Shown here in pieces: positions 35,333 through 44,470 of a stretch of DNA of 64,000 nt. A model generated the notes under the pieces. That model was not told where the DNA came from and searched no databases. It worked only from the letters and a program-made list of their open reading frames with translations. A program made the position numbers and the translations under genes. Positions within the stretch are counted from its first letter, which is position 1. Every line of letters begins with the position of its first letter. The stretch lies in NCBI GenBank assembly GCA_959026725.1, contig CAUFMG010000006.1, positions 45,415 to 109,414 of the forward strand. The letters are read 5' to 3'. The DNA is from an uncultured Collinsella sp. GTDB lineage: Bacteria; Actinomycetota; Coriobacteriia; Coriobacteriales; Coriobacteriaceae.

Positions 35333-36742
35333 ATGGCAGGAAACATGCAGGACAACTTTGACGAGAATGGCAACCCCATCCGCTGCTCCTTCTGCGGAAA
35401 AGAGCAGGGGCAGGTTCGCCGCCTTGTAAAGGGTCCGACCAACATCTTTATCTGCGACGAGTGCGTTGCCGCCTGCTCCGAGATCCTTGAGGAGTCGCTG
35501 GCTTCGGACTTTATGGACGCTGCCCGCAACGGCAAGCTGCCGGGCTTCCTCAACGACCACGGCCAGGCTGCCGGGCAGCCTGCCGTGGATCCCGAGGCCG
35601 AGGGCTTTGAGCTCGAGGACGATGCCCGCCAGGTCATTACGCATGTGCCGACGCCGCACGAGATCTATGACGAGCTTTCGGCCTATGTTATGGGCCAGGA
35701 GGACGCCAAGCGCGCCATGTCGGTGGCCGTGTACAACCACTATCGTCGCGTGATCGAGGGCGGCGCCGCGGTGTCTGCCTTTGACGACGACATGGGCTCG
35801 CAGTTCGACGACGATATGGACGAGGTAGAGCTCGCCAAGTCCAACATCTTGCTGCTCGGTCCCACCGGTACCGGTAAGACCCTGCTGGCCCAGACGCTCG
35901 CGCGCATCCTCGAGGTGCCGTTTGCCATCGCCGACGCCACTGCGCTTACCGAGGCCGGCTACGTTGGCGAGGACGTGGAGAACATCCTGCTCAAGCTCAT
36001 CAATGCTGCCGATGGCGATATTGAGCGCGCTCAGGTGGGCATTATCTACGTGGACGAGATCGACAAGATCGCCCTCAAGGCCGAGAACCTCTCCATTACC
36101 CGCGATGTCTCGGGCGAGGGCGTTCAGCAGGCGCTGCTTAAGATTCTTGAGGGCACGGTGGCCAGCGTTCCGCCCACTGGCGGCCGCAAGCATCCCCAGC
36201 AGGAGCTGCTGCAGATCGACACGACCAATATCCTGTTCATCTGTGGCGGTGCCTTTGTGGGTCTGGACAAGATTATCGCCGATCGCGTGGGCAACAAGGG
36301 CGTGGGCTTTAACTCCGAGATCGCCGGCCCCACCTCGGTCGACGAGAACGACCTGCTGCGCCAGGTGCTCCCGCAGGACCTCAACGCCTTTGGCATGATT
36401 CCCGAGTTCGTTGGCCGCACGCCTGTCGTAACCCAGACGCAGGCGCTCGACGAGGACGACCTGGTGTCGATTCTGACCGAGCCCAAGAACGCCGTGGTGC
36501 GCCAGTACCGAAAGATGTTCCAGCTTGAGGACGTTGAGCTTGAGTTTGAGGACGCGGCCCTGCACGAGATCGCCCGCATGGCGCTCGCCCGCAAGACCGG
36601 CGCCCGCGGCCTGCGCTCCATCTGCGAGGACGTGCTGCAGCAGACGATGTTCGACCTGCCCAGCGAGGAGGGTGTTTCCAAGGTCGTTGTGACCGAAGCC
36701 TCCGTAAAGGGCGAAGAGCAGCCCCAGCGCATCTACGGCTAA
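35333..36742 (+). CDS. clpX: ATP-dependent Clp protease ATP-binding subunit ClpX
   Basis: A 469-residue AAA+ unfoldase. The N-terminal zinc-binding domain uses Cys18, Cys21, Cys41 and Cys44; Walker A is GPTGTGKT near residue 180, and the Walker B region is IIYVDEIDK. It somewhat exceeds E. coli ClpX (424) because of an acidic linker around residues 75-95 and an insert with DDDMGSQFDDDMDE near 150. It is co-transcribed with clpP, and a strong terminator follows. Confidence 0.95.
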   Translation: MAGNMQDNFDENGNPIRCSFCGKEQGQVRRLVKGPTNIFICDECVAACSEILEESLASDFMDAARNGKLPGFLNDHGQAAGQPAVDPEAEGFELEDDARQVITHVPTPHEIYDELSAYVMGQEDAKRAMSVAVYNHYRRVIEGGAAVSAFDDDMGSQFDDDMDEVELAKSNILLLGPTGTGKTLLAQTLARILEVPFAIADATALTEAGYVGEDVENILLKLINAADGDIERAQVGIIYVDEIDKIALKAENLSITRDVSGEGVQQALLKILEGTVASVPPTGGRKHPQQELLQIDTTNILFICGGAFVGLDKIIADRVGNKGVGFNSEIAGPTSVDENDLLRQVLPQDLNAFGMIPEFVGRTPVVTQTQALDEDDLVSILTEPKNAVVRQYRKMFQLEDVELEFEDAALHEIARMALARKTGARGLRSICEDVLQQTMFDLPSEEGVSKVVVTEASVKGEEQPQRIYG

Positions 36743-36767
36743 ACCAGCCTAAAACGTGTTTGCAAAT

Positions 36768-36801
36768 AGCCTCCGACCACCCGCGGTCGGAGGCTATTTT
36801 A
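36768..36801 (+). terminator. Terminator of clpP-clpX
   Basis: A perfect 11-bp stem AGCCTCCGACC (36768-36778) with 36785-36795, followed by ATTTTAT. Confidence 0.9.
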
Positions 36802-36894
36802 TATATACGCAATAACCCCAACTACCTGTGTTATTCTGTGTGTTTGTTTAAAGTCTCAGCAAAGTCCATTCAGACTGAAGTAATCGATACCTAA

Positions 36895-37008
36895 GGCGTG
36901 TCCGCCTGCTTGGTTTTCGTAGATTCCGCACGAGCCGAAGAGCACTAAATGTGCTCTTCGTGCGAGCCCAGGACCTGACCGAGCGAAAACCAAGCAGGCG
37001 GACACGCC
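36895..37008. repeat. Nested palindrome upstream of valS, family F4 copy 1
   Basis: Perfect 25-bp outer arms (36895-36919 and 36984-37008) enclose an inner hairpin GAAGAGCAC-TAAAT-GTGCTCTTC (36937-36959), extended by GCACG/CGTGC with a 4-nt bulge. It ends 20 nt before the valS start and would place a very stable structure in the 5' leader. Confidence 0.92.
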
Positions 37009-37028
37009 GACGGGCAAGGGAGAGATAT

Positions 37029-39725
37029 ATGGAAGAAATGCCCAAGAACTACGATCCGTCGACCAACGAGCCGGCGATCCTGCAGAAGTGGCTCGACGGC
37101 GGCTACTACAAGCGCCGTGAGGGCGTGGGCGACTGCACCGTCACCATTCCGCCTCCCAATGTGACCGGCAAGCTCCACATGGGCCACGCCACCGATGACT
37201 CCATCCAGGATGCCATTGTCCGTATGGCCCGCATGCGCGGCAAGTCCACGCGCTGGGTGCTCGGCACCGACCACGCCGGTATCGCCACGCAGACCAAGGT
37301 CGACAAGAAGCTCAAGAGCGAGGGCATCAGCCGCCTGGAGATTGGCCGCGACAAGTTTGTCGACGCCTGCTGGGATTGGACCCACGAGTACGGCGGCATC
37401 ATCGTCGAGCAGATCAAGCGCATGGGCTGCTCCGTCGACTTCGACAACGAGCGCTTTACCATGGACGAGGATTACGCCCAGGCCGTGCGCAAGGTCTTCT
37501 GCGACTGGTACCACGACGGCTTGATCTATCGCGGCAAGCGCATCGTCAACTGGTGCCCCAACTGCACCACCGCCATCTCGGACGACGAGGCCGAGTACAA
37601 GGACGAGAAGGGCCACCTGTGGCACCTGCGCTACCCGCTGACCGAGCCGGTCAACGGCCAGGACTACATCGTCGTCGCCACCACGCGTCCCGAGACCATG
37701 CTCGGCGACACGGGCGTCGCCGTTTCCCCGAAGGACCCCGAGAAGGCCGCCTTTGTGGGTAAGACCGTCAAGCTCCCCATCGTCGACCGCGAGATTCCCA
37801 TCTTTGAGGATTGGCATGTCGACGCTAACTTTGGTTCCGGCTTCGTTAAGGTCACCCCTGCCCACGACCCCAACGACTACGCCATGGGTCAGGCTCACGA
37901 CCTGCCGCAGATCAACATCTTCGACGAGCACGCGGTGGTCGTCGAAGGCTACGGCGAGTTCACCGGCATGAACCGCGACGAGTGCCGCGAGGCCGTCATC
38001 AAGTGGTTCGAGGAGCACGACCTGCTCGATCACGTCGAGGACCTCGATCACTCCGTCATGCACTGCTACCGTTGCGACGCCGCACTGGAGCCGTGGCTGT
38101 CCGAGCAGTGGTTCGTCGCCGTCGATAAGCTCAAAGGGCCGGCGCTCGACGCCGTCAACTCTGGCAAGGTCACCTTCCACCCCGCGCGTTGGACGCAGAC
38201 CTACACCACCTGGATGGAGAACCTTAAGGACTGGTGCATCAGCCGCCAGCTGTGGTGGGGCCACCGCATCCCCGTGTTCTACTGCGAGGACTGCGGCTGG
38301 GAGGACGCTCTTACCGAGGACACCGATGTGTGCCCCAAGTGCGGCGGCCATCATGTGCATCAGGACGAGAACGTGCTGGACACCTGGTTCAGCTCGCAGC
38401 TGTGGACCTTCGCCACGCAGGGCTGGCCGCAAAAGCCGGAGCTGCTCGAGGGACATCACCCCACGACGGCGCTCGTCACCGCCCGCGACATCATCGCGCT
38501 GTGGGTCGCCCGCATGGTCATGAGCTCGCTGTACTTCCTGGACGAGGTGCCGTTTAAGGACGTCGTCATCTACCCGACGATTCTTGCCAAGGACGGAAGC
38601 CGTATGTCCAAGTCCAAGGGCAACGGCGTTGACCCCATGGACCTCATTGGCATGTACGGCGCCGACGCCATGCGCTACAACCTGCTCACGCTGTGCACCA
38701 ACAATCAGGACGTCAAGTTCGACGCGAACATCGACAAGAAGACTAAGAAGCTTATCGACAGTCCGCGTACCGAGCAGGCCAAGTCGTTTGTGACCAAGAT
38801 CTGGAACGCGAGCCGCTTCCTGCTCATGAACATGGAGGGCTACACGCCCGGCGAGCCCGTCGTGGAGACGCCGGCAGACGCTTGGATGTTCAGCCGCCTG
38901 GCCAAGGCCGTGAAGATGGTCACCGAGGGTATCGAGAACTACACCTTTGGCGACATGGCCCGCGGCGTGCAGCAGTTCTTCTGGAACGAGGTCTGCGACT
39001 GGTACGTCGAGGTCACCAAGGCCCGCTTGAAGGGCGAGGGCCGTCTGCAGGCGCAGCGCAACCTGATTTTTGTGCTTGACACCTCCATTCGCCTGATGCA
39101 CCCGCTCATGCCGTTTGTCACCGAGGAGATCTGGGACAACATGCCGGCGAGTGTGCTCGATCTGGACGCCGAGGGCAACGTGAACCGCGCCGAGGCGCTC
39201 ATGATCGCCAAGTGGCCCGAGCCCGCCGACTACGCTAAGTATGTTGACGAGGACGCCGAGCGCGCGTTTGAGCTGTGCCGCGCCGTCGTTTCCGCCGCCC
39301 GCGCCACGCGTTCGCGTTACCGCTTGAGCCCCAAGGCCGAGCTCGACGTGGTCGTGCGCGCCGGTGCCGAGGACATCGAGAAGCTCGAGAGCCTGCGCTC
39401 GACGATTGAGCCGCTGGCGAACACTGCTTCTCTGGTCATGGGCACCGACGTTGAGAAGCCGGCTGCGAGCATCGCCGTGGTCGACAGCGGCGTCGAGGTC
39501 TTTGTGGTGCTCGAGGGCAAGGTTGACCTTTCGGCCGAGAAGGCGCGCCTGGAGAAGGAGATCGGCGCGGCCCAGAAGGAGCTCGCCGGCTGCGAGAAGA
39601 CACTCGCCAACGAGGGCTTTGTGGCTAAGGCCGCGCCCGCGGTGGTCCAGAAGAAGAGGGACCGTGCAGCTGAGCTCAAGGAGATCTTGGCGGCGCTGAC
39701 TGCTCAGGTTGCAGACTTCTCGTAG
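37029..39725 (+). CDS. valS: Valine-tRNA ligase
   Basis: An 898-residue class I aminoacyl-tRNA synthetase. HMGH (50-53) and RMSKS (525-529) are the HIGH and KMSKS signatures. An editing (CP1) domain lies between them, and a C-terminal coiled coil (last about 70 residues, rich in Lys/Glu) is present. ATG 37029 follows AAGGGAGAG; the upstream-open frame passes through the palindrome and is not used. No T-box is visible. It is bracketed by two F4 palindromes. Confidence 0.95.
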   Translation: MEEMPKNYDPSTNEPAILQKWLDGGYYKRREGVGDCTVTIPPPNVTGKLHMGHATDDSIQDAIVRMARMRGKSTRWVLGTDHAGIATQTKVDKKLKSEGISRLEIGRDKFVDACWDWTHEYGGIIVEQIKRMGCSVDFDNERFTMDEDYAQAVRKVFCDWYHDGLIYRGKRIVNWCPNCTTAISDDEAEYKDEKGHLWHLRYPLTEPVNGQDYIVVATTRPETMLGDTGVAVSPKDPEKAAFVGKTVKLPIVDREIPIFEDWHVDANFGSGFVKVTPAHDPNDYAMGQAHDLPQINIFDEHAVVVEGYGEFTGMNRDECREAVIKWFEEHDLLDHVEDLDHSVMHCYRCDAALEPWLSEQWFVAVDKLKGPALDAVNSGKVTFHPARWTQTYTTWMENLKDWCISRQLWWGHRIPVFYCEDCGWEDALTEDTDVCPKCGGHHVHQDENVLDTWFSSQLWTFATQGWPQKPELLEGHHPTTALVTARDIIALWVARMVMSSLYFLDEVPFKDVVIYPTILAKDGSRMSKSKGNGVDPMDLIGMYGADAMRYNLLTLCTNNQDVKFDANIDKKTKKLIDSPRTEQAKSFVTKIWNASRFLLMNMEGYTPGEPVVETPADAWMFSRLAKAVKMVTEGIENYTFGDMARGVQQFFWNEVCDWYVEVTKARLKGEGRLQAQRNLIFVLDTSIRLMHPLMPFVTEEIWDNMPASVLDLDAEGNVNRAEALMIAKWPEPADYAKYVDEDAERAFELCRAVVSAARATRSRYRLSPKAELDVVVRAGAEDIEKLESLRSTIEPLANTASLVMGTDVEKPAASIAVVDSGVEVFVVLEGKVDLSAEKARLEKEIGAAQKELAGCEKTLANEGFVAKAAPAVVQKKRDRAAELKEILAALTAQVADFS

Positions 39726-39744
39726 TTCTTACTGAGGGGCGCGT

Positions 39745-39845
39745 CCCGACGCTTTGCTCGCTACTGCGGACAGTCCTGCGCAAGACGGACAGCACATTAA
39801 GTGCTGTCCTTTGCGTGCGGAACTTGTATCGAGCAAAGCGTCGGG
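39745..39845. repeat. Nested palindrome downstream of valS, family F4 copy 2
   Basis: Perfect 16-bp outer arms (39745-39760 and 39830-39845) and an inner hairpin GGACAGCAC-ATTAA-GTGCTGTCC (39787-39809), again extended through a small bulge by CGCAA/TTGCG. It has the same architecture as the copy upstream of valS but different arm sequence. Confidence 0.92.
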
Positions 39846-39950
39846 CCGCTCCTAGTGCGGTTACATGGCTGCTTGCAACTGGTAGGTTAGGGCCACCTGG
39901 TTGTGGCCTTGATCTTGCTGCAAGCGGATAAAGTCTGATATTGTCAACGC

Positions 39951-39983
39951 GAGGGGCTCATTCTTTTTGGTGGGCCTCTTTTT
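39951..39983 (+). terminator. Possible terminator before folC
   Basis: GAGG/CCTC and CTCA/TGGG pair around a GG bulge, followed by TTTTT at 39979-39983. It lies 24 nt before the folC start. Confidence 0.5.
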
Positions 39984-40006
39984 CTGTTATTGGGGGACTT
40001 TGGGTT

Positions 40007-41350
40007 ATGGCTAAGCGTTCTGGGTCGTATGTCGTTCCTTTCTCGTTTGAGTTGCTTTCGTTTGGTGAGGCTGTTGGGCTGGCTGCCGATACGGGGCGGA
40101 TTTCTGGGGATGCTGGTCCTCTGCTCGAGACGGTTGTCGATATGCTCGATGAGTTGGGGCGTCCGGACGAGTATTTCGATTGCATTCAGGTTGCCGGTAC
40201 CAATGGCAAGACTTCGACTACGCGTTTTTCGGCTGCTATTCTTCGCGGCGAGGGGCTCAAGACCGCGCTGTATACGTCGCCTCAGCTGGTGCGCTATCCC
40301 GAGCGCATGGAGGTTGACGGGCGCGTTGTGAGCGATGAGGCGTTTGCCCGTGGCGTTTCGGCCGCTGTTGAGGCGGGGCATCGAGTGAATGCCCGTCGTG
40401 TGGCGGCGGGGGAGCGCGCCTATACCATCACGCCGTTTGACCTGCTGACGGCTGCTGCACTGGTGGTGTTTGCCGAGGCTTGCGTGGACGTGGCCGTGCT
40501 TGAGGTCGGCATGGGCGGACGCTGGGATGCTACGAGTGCGACCGATCCTGTCGCCGTGGCCATTACAGGCATTGGGCTCGATCACACACGTATTTTGGGC
40601 GATACGCTCGAGGCCATTGCGGGGGAGAAGGCTGCGGTCATTAAGCCCGGACGCCTGGTTGTGCTGGGCGAGGGCACTCATGAGGCGAGCGTTCACCGCG
40701 TGATGGATGCCCGTTGTCGAGAGTGCGGCATTGTGCCGCTCGTGGTGAGGCATGCCACGACTAAGGTGCCGGTGCATGTGGGCGACACGGTTGAGTTTAG
40801 CTGCACCACGCCACGTGCGATCTATACGTCGAGCATGGTCAAGCCGGCCTATCAGCCGCAGAATGCCGCGTGCGCGATTATGCTTTGCGAGGGGTATCTG
40901 GGTCGCGAGCTCGACCACGATGCGCTGGATGCATCGCTTATGGGTTGCCCCACACCGGGTCGTTTTGACGTGCTGGGGACCGATCCGCTTAAGCTGATTG
41001 ACGCCTGTCATAACCCCCAGAGCTGCGAGAACTTTGTGAGCGCGCTGGACGAGATTGATCCGTGCGTGGAGAATCGCCCCACGCTGCTGTGCGCCGCGCT
41101 GGCCGACAAGGACGTGGCGGGCATCGTCGACGTGCTGATCCCGGCTTTCCCGCGCGTGGTCGTGACCCAGACCGATTCCGATCGCGCCCTGCCGGCGGAG
41201 GAGCTCGCCGCACTTGTGGACGCTGACAAGCTTGTTGGCGTGTACCCCAGCGTGTCCGAGGCCCTCGCGGCCTTCGATGCCGCAGACGAGCCTTTCGTAG
41301 CTGCCGGCACCATCACCCTAGCCGGCGAAGTAGCCGGTCTGCTCCGCTAA
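40007..41350 (+). CDS. folC: Folylpolyglutamate synthase / dihydrofolate synthase
   Basis: A 447-residue Mur ligase-family enzyme that adds glutamate to folates. The ATP-binding loop VAGTNGKTSTT is near residue 64, and LEVGMGGRWDATS and GLDHTRILGDT are conserved FolC motifs. ATG 40007 follows GGGGGAC; an upstream start at 39941 has no support. It follows valS, a common order in Gram-positive bacteria. Confidence 0.92.
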   Translation: MAKRSGSYVVPFSFELLSFGEAVGLAADTGRISGDAGPLLETVVDMLDELGRPDEYFDCIQVAGTNGKTSTTRFSAAILRGEGLKTALYTSPQLVRYPERMEVDGRVVSDEAFARGVSAAVEAGHRVNARRVAAGERAYTITPFDLLTAAALVVFAEACVDVAVLEVGMGGRWDATSATDPVAVAITGIGLDHTRILGDTLEAIAGEKAAVIKPGRLVVLGEGTHEASVHRVMDARCRECGIVPLVVRHATTKVPVHVGDTVEFSCTTPRAIYTSSMVKPAYQPQNAACAIMLCEGYLGRELDHDALDASLMGCPTPGRFDVLGTDPLKLIDACHNPQSCENFVSALDEIDPCVENRPTLLCAALADKDVAGIVDVLIPAFPRVVVTQTDSDRALPAEELAALVDADKLVGVYPSVSEALAAFDAADEPFVAAGTITLAGEVAGLLR

Positions 41351-41364
41351 CCCATCCCCTCATC

Positions 41365-41431
41365 AGTTGCGGTGAAATACGGACTGTTTTACAAGCCAGA
41401 GGCCTCAAACAGTCCGTATATCACCGCAACT
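41365..41431. repeat. Long inverted repeat, family F1 copy 5
   Basis: 25-nt arms (41365-41389 and 41407-41431) with one mismatch (AAAT versus the other arm's ATAT complement). It sits just after the folC stop. Confidence 0.92.
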
Positions 41432-41554
41432 CAAAAGCAGCCAATTTGGGACGTGTCTCTATAGTTTTGTCAACCGCGTGCTTCGCGCCATTTCGGCATG
41501 ACGCATCCGGGCGCCCGGCGCCCCCGCTTCCCCTTCGGTTGATCCCGCCGCCCG

Positions 41555-42721
41555 CTAGGCCGCGTACGGGACGGCGTCGCGCATGATCGCGTAGATGACC
41601 TTGAGCCTCTTCCTCGCGACCGCCTTCAGCGCCTTGCTGTGCCTCATCCCCCTCGCCCTGCACTCCCCGTAGTACCTCCCGAACCTGTTGTCCGTGCCGA
41701 TGAGGGAGTTGCAGCTGAATATGAGCAGGTTCTTGAGCTGCCTGTTCCCGCCGTGCTGCGGCGACGTCGACCTGATGCTGCTCCCGGAGCGCCTATCGGA
41801 CGGCGCCACGCCGCAATAGCTCGCGAGCTCGTCGTGCCCCCTGAACGCGGATATGTCGATCGACGTCACCAGCGCCGCGGCGGTCTTGGGGCCGATCCCG
41901 GGCACCGTGAGGAGGCACTCGTAGACCTCGTCGCCCGCCAGCGAGTCGGCCACGAGCGAGTCGAGTTCCTCGATGTCGGCGTCGAGGGAGGCTATCTCCC
42001 GGGCGAGTATCCGGACCGCGACGTCCTCGCCGGCCGGGAGCCGCCTTCCCGAGCGCGACGAGGCCAGCAGCGCCTCCCAGAGCCTCCTGGCCCCCGCCGC
42101 GGGGGCGCCCGCGCGCCTGGCGGCGCTCGAGAACCTGCGCCAACCGGCGGCCGAGCACCCGGCGGCCCCGCCGAACTCGGCCAGCATCGACACCTGCCAG
42201 CGGCTCGACGGGTCGACCGCGCCCTCGAGCGCGGGGTCGGCCTCGAGCAGGGTCGCGCGCAGCCTGTTCTTCGCGCGGGTCCTGGCGGACGACGCGAACT
42301 CGCGCTGCGACGACAGGATCCGCAGCGAGGCGGCCCCCTCGGGCTCCTCGGGCGCCGGCCTGAGGGCGCGGGGCACGCCGAGCGCGGTGCGCGCGATCAC
42401 CTCGGCGTCGATGGCGTCGGTCTTCGCGATGCCGGGGAACATCCCGCGGGCCTGCTTCTCGGCATATCCGGGCAGGTAGGCGCAGGGGTTCCCGTGCGCA
42501 TGGGCGCGCGCGAGGACCAGCGCGCCGATGTTCCGCTTCTGGTCGACGACGACCAGCGCGCCGGAGCCGGCCCGCTCGAGCACCCGGTCGATGTCGTCGG
42601 GCCTGTTGGCCAGCTCGGCCCTGAAGGCGACGCCCCCTCCCGCATCGAGCGCGCACGCGCTGTGCGAGCTCTTCCCGACGTCGATCCCCAGGTAGGCCAC
42701 GGGCGCCTCTGCTGCAGGCAT
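41555..42721 (-). CDS. IS110-family DEDD transposase
   Basis: A 388-residue recombinase. The N-terminal RuvC-like DEDD domain starts with LGIDVGKSSHS, followed by ALVVVDQ and KTDAIDAEVIA motifs; the C-terminal IS116/IS110/IS902 domain holds LLTVPGIGPKTAAAL and the SDRRSGSSI segment with the catalytic serine. These enzymes use a bridge RNA to choose target and donor. ATG 42721 follows AAGGGAGAGG on the minus strand. The gene is intact, so the element may be active. Confidence 0.93.
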   Translation of the reverse strand: MPAAEAPVAYLGIDVGKSSHSACALDAGGGVAFRAELANRPDDIDRVLERAGSGALVVVDQKRNIGALVLARAHAHGNPCAYLPGYAEKQARGMFPGIAKTDAIDAEVIARTALGVPRALRPAPEEPEGAASLRILSSQREFASSARTRAKNRLRATLLEADPALEGAVDPSSRWQVSMLAEFGGAAGCSAAGWRRFSSAARRAGAPAAGARRLWEALLASSRSGRRLPAGEDVAVRILAREIASLDADIEELDSLVADSLAGDEVYECLLTVPGIGPKTAAALVTSIDISAFRGHDELASYCGVAPSDRRSGSSIRSTSPQHGGNRQLKNLLIFSCNSLIGTDNRFGRYYGECRARGMRHSKALKAVARKRLKVIYAIMRDAVPYAA

Positions 42722-42945
42722 GGTGTATCCTCTCCCTTGAGCCGGCCGTTAGCCGCGGAAGCGACACCCACATTACCCGGCCGTGGCCCGGTCCGGGCCC
42801 GGCACATCTCTATCAGTCGTTCTCCGCGGCCCCTCCCGCCCCGGCGGCAACACGTCCCGGGCCCTCTACGGGGCAGGGGCTGACGGCCGTCCGGGGCGGT
42901 CGGCCAGCGACCACCGGTACGGCTCAATCGTATAACCGTGCAACG
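42722..42945 (-). ncRNA. Candidate bridge RNA region of the IS110 element
   Basis: A 224-nt, very GC-rich noncoding stretch upstream of the transposase, with many possible hairpins (for example CCGGCC and CCCGGG blocks). IS110 elements encode their bridge RNA in this end. I cannot fold it or find the donor and target loops by eye, so this is a position-based proposal. Confidence 0.4.
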
Positions 42946-42946
42946 G

Positions 42947-42972
42947 AAAAGAGCCGCCCTTTCGGACGACTC
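42947..42972 (-). terminator. Terminator of the M24 peptidase transcript
   Basis: Read on the minus strand: GAGTCGTCC, loop GAAA, GGGCGGCTC (9 bp with G-T pairs), then TTTT. It lies 260 nt after the peptidase stop, so element F5 copy A is inside the 3' UTR. Confidence 0.75.
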
Positions 42973-43023
42973 AAACTGTAATGGGGCTTTTTTAGCTGCC
43001 CTGTGCCCCGAGTTGACTCGCTT

Positions 43024-43183
43024 GCCACGAAATTGGCCTATCTACTACGTTTGACCGGTTACCCTCGACCACACGGAATATTGCGAAATTAAAACCGCAG
43101 GTAGATGGCTTGCGGATTTTGCGAAAAGTCGGTTATGGTCGACCCGTGCGGGTTAAACGTAGTAGATAGGCCGTTTTTGTGGC
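43024..43183. repeat. Structured palindromic element, family F5 copy A
   Basis: Outer arms GCCAC (43024-43028) with GTGGC, and an exact 18-bp pair at 43035-43052 and 43155-43172. They enclose about 100 nt containing the core GCGAAATTAAAACCGCA (43083-43099) and GTAGATGGCTTG. Copy B at 44471 shares the core but not the arms. Confidence 0.85.
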
Positions 43184-43197
43184 GAAGCCTTGGCAGG

Positions 43198-43228
43198 ATG
43201 TGGCAAAGGGGTTGTCCCTTTGCCACAT
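43198..43228. repeat. Perfect hairpin at the 3' end of the M24 peptidase gene
   Basis: 13-bp perfect arms (43198-43210 and 43216-43228) with loop GTTGT, 3 nt from the stop codon of the gene on the minus strand. No T run, so it may protect the mRNA 3' end more than terminate. Confidence 0.8.
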
Positions 43229-43231
43229 TGC

Positions 43232-44320
43232 CTAGTCTAGGCGGAGCGGATCGTGGGGGTAGGCGTTGAGAATCTCGGCGCCGTTCTCGGTCACCAGGGC
43301 CAGGTCCTCGATGCGGACACCGGTGCGGCCGGGGAGGTAGATGCCCGGTTCGATGGAGAACGTCATGCCCGGCTCCACGACCTGCTCGTTGACGAGTGAA
43401 ACGTCGCCCGGCTCGTGGTCCTGCAGGCCGATCGAGTGACCCAGGCGATGCGTAAAGTACCGCCCATAGCCCGCGTCTTCAATCACATCGCGCGCGGCGC
43501 GGTCCAGGTCGCACATGCGCACACCCGGTGCGATGAGTGCCTCGGCGGCCTCGTTGGCGCGGCGCACGATGTCGTAGATGCGCGCCGTCTCCTCGTCCGG
43601 ATCGCCCCAAAAGAACGTGCGCGTCATGTCCGAGCAGTAGTTGCGATGACGCCCGCCAATGTCGAACAGCACTACGTCGCCGCGCTTGAGCACGGTGTCG
43701 TCGGGCTCGTGGTGCGGGTCGCCGGCGTTAGCACCAAAGCTCACGATGGGCGGAAAGCTAAAGCCCTCGCAGCCGTGCTTGCGATACAGGCCGAGCATCT
43801 GGTCGGCAATCTCGCGCTCCGTCACGCCTTCGTGGACGAGCTTGATGGCGTCGGCCATCACGGCGTCGTTAGCGGCCGAGGACGCGCGCATGAGCTCCTG
43901 TTCGGCGTCATCCTTGTGGGTGCGCGCGGCGGTGACGGCAAAGTCGCCCAGGAAAAACTCGCTGGCTGCGTGGCGCTCCATGAGTGGCATCAAAAAGCCG
44001 GAACGCATGACGGTGTCGATGCCGAGCGGTTTGTTCGGATCGACCTCGCGAACGATGGCGTCGGCCACGACGTCAGTATCGGTGTGATAGGCCACGCGGG
44101 CATTGTCGTACTCGGGCAGCTGATGCAGCGCGTTGACCAAGATCACAGGTTCGCTATCGCGTGCGAGCAGCACGCCGCAAAAACGCTCGAACATATCGGC
44201 ATAAAAGCCGGTCAGGTAATAGATCGACCACGGGTCGTTTACGAGCAGCTGTGCGCCGGGGTGCTGAGCCTCGAGCGCATCGAGCACGCGCGCCACACGC
44301 TGGTCATCGACATGTGCCAT
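43232..44320 (-). CDS. M24 family Xaa-Pro peptidase
   Basis: A 362-residue creatinase-fold metallopeptidase of the aminopeptidase P/prolidase type. The N-terminal domain is creatinase-like. The C-terminal domain has the five metal ligands in VLFDIGG, SDMTRTF, HRLGHSIGL, SIEPGIY and RIEDLAL. Such enzymes release the residue before proline from peptides. ATG 44320 (minus strand) is chosen because AAAGGA precedes it; the open frame runs further upstream without a ribosome-binding site. Single gene, with its terminator at 42947. Confidence 0.88.
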   Translation of the reverse strand: MAHVDDQRVARVLDALEAQHPGAQLLVNDPWSIYYLTGFYADMFERFCGVLLARDSEPVILVNALHQLPEYDNARVAYHTDTDVVADAIVREVDPNKPLGIDTVMRSGFLMPLMERHAASEFFLGDFAVTAARTHKDDAEQELMRASSAANDAVMADAIKLVHEGVTEREIADQMLGLYRKHGCEGFSFPPIVSFGANAGDPHHEPDDTVLKRGDVVLFDIGGRHRNYCSDMTRTFFWGDPDEETARIYDIVRRANEAAEALIAPGVRMCDLDRAARDVIEDAGYGRYFTHRLGHSIGLQDHEPGDVSLVNEQVVEPGMTFSIEPGIYLPGRTGVRIEDLALVTENGAEILNAYPHDPLRLD

Positions 44321-44353
44321 ACATCGTCCTTTCGCTAGGGTGCCACCATGGTA

Positions 44354-44402
44354 TCCCAAGCCCGGCACATAGGGACGTTCCTTTTATGCCGGCACCTTGG
44401 GA
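44354..44402. repeat. Hairpin upstream of the M24 peptidase gene
   Basis: Arms TCCCAAGCCCGGCA (44354-44367) and 44387-44402 pair with one bulge around AGGGACGTTCC. It lies 34 nt upstream of the peptidase start. The 482-nt gap 44321-44802 is almost filled by this hairpin, F5 copy B, F1 copy 6 and a short palindrome at 44772-44802. Confidence 0.75.
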
Positions 44403-44470
44403 CACTCCTTAGCATGGGCTGTCTAACGAACGTTCGGGCAAAAGTAGCTAAAAGAGGCCCGTCCCAAATG

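Larger units (their letters stand above)
41445..42945 (-). mobile_element. IS110-family insertion sequence
   Basis: A GC-rich segment around a DEDD transposase, without terminal inverted repeats, as expected for IS110. The edges are estimates. On the left, DNA composition changes soon after F1 copy 5. On the right, it must end before the terminator of the M24 peptidase gene at 42947. Similar AACCG-GTGC stretches occur near both ends (about 41475 and 42937). A long noncoding flank lies upstream of the transposase, where a bridge RNA is expected in this family. Confidence 0.75.

Noticed and set aside
36743..37028. T-box riboswitch upstream of valS
   Set aside because: No T-box consensus (such as GGTGG-ACCGCG) and no specifier hairpin; the region is explained by the clpX terminator and the nested palindrome.
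41639..42883. A 414-residue + strand frame across the IS110 element
   Set aside because: It is opposite the intact transposase and is Pro/Arg/Gly-rich, typical of an antisense shadow.
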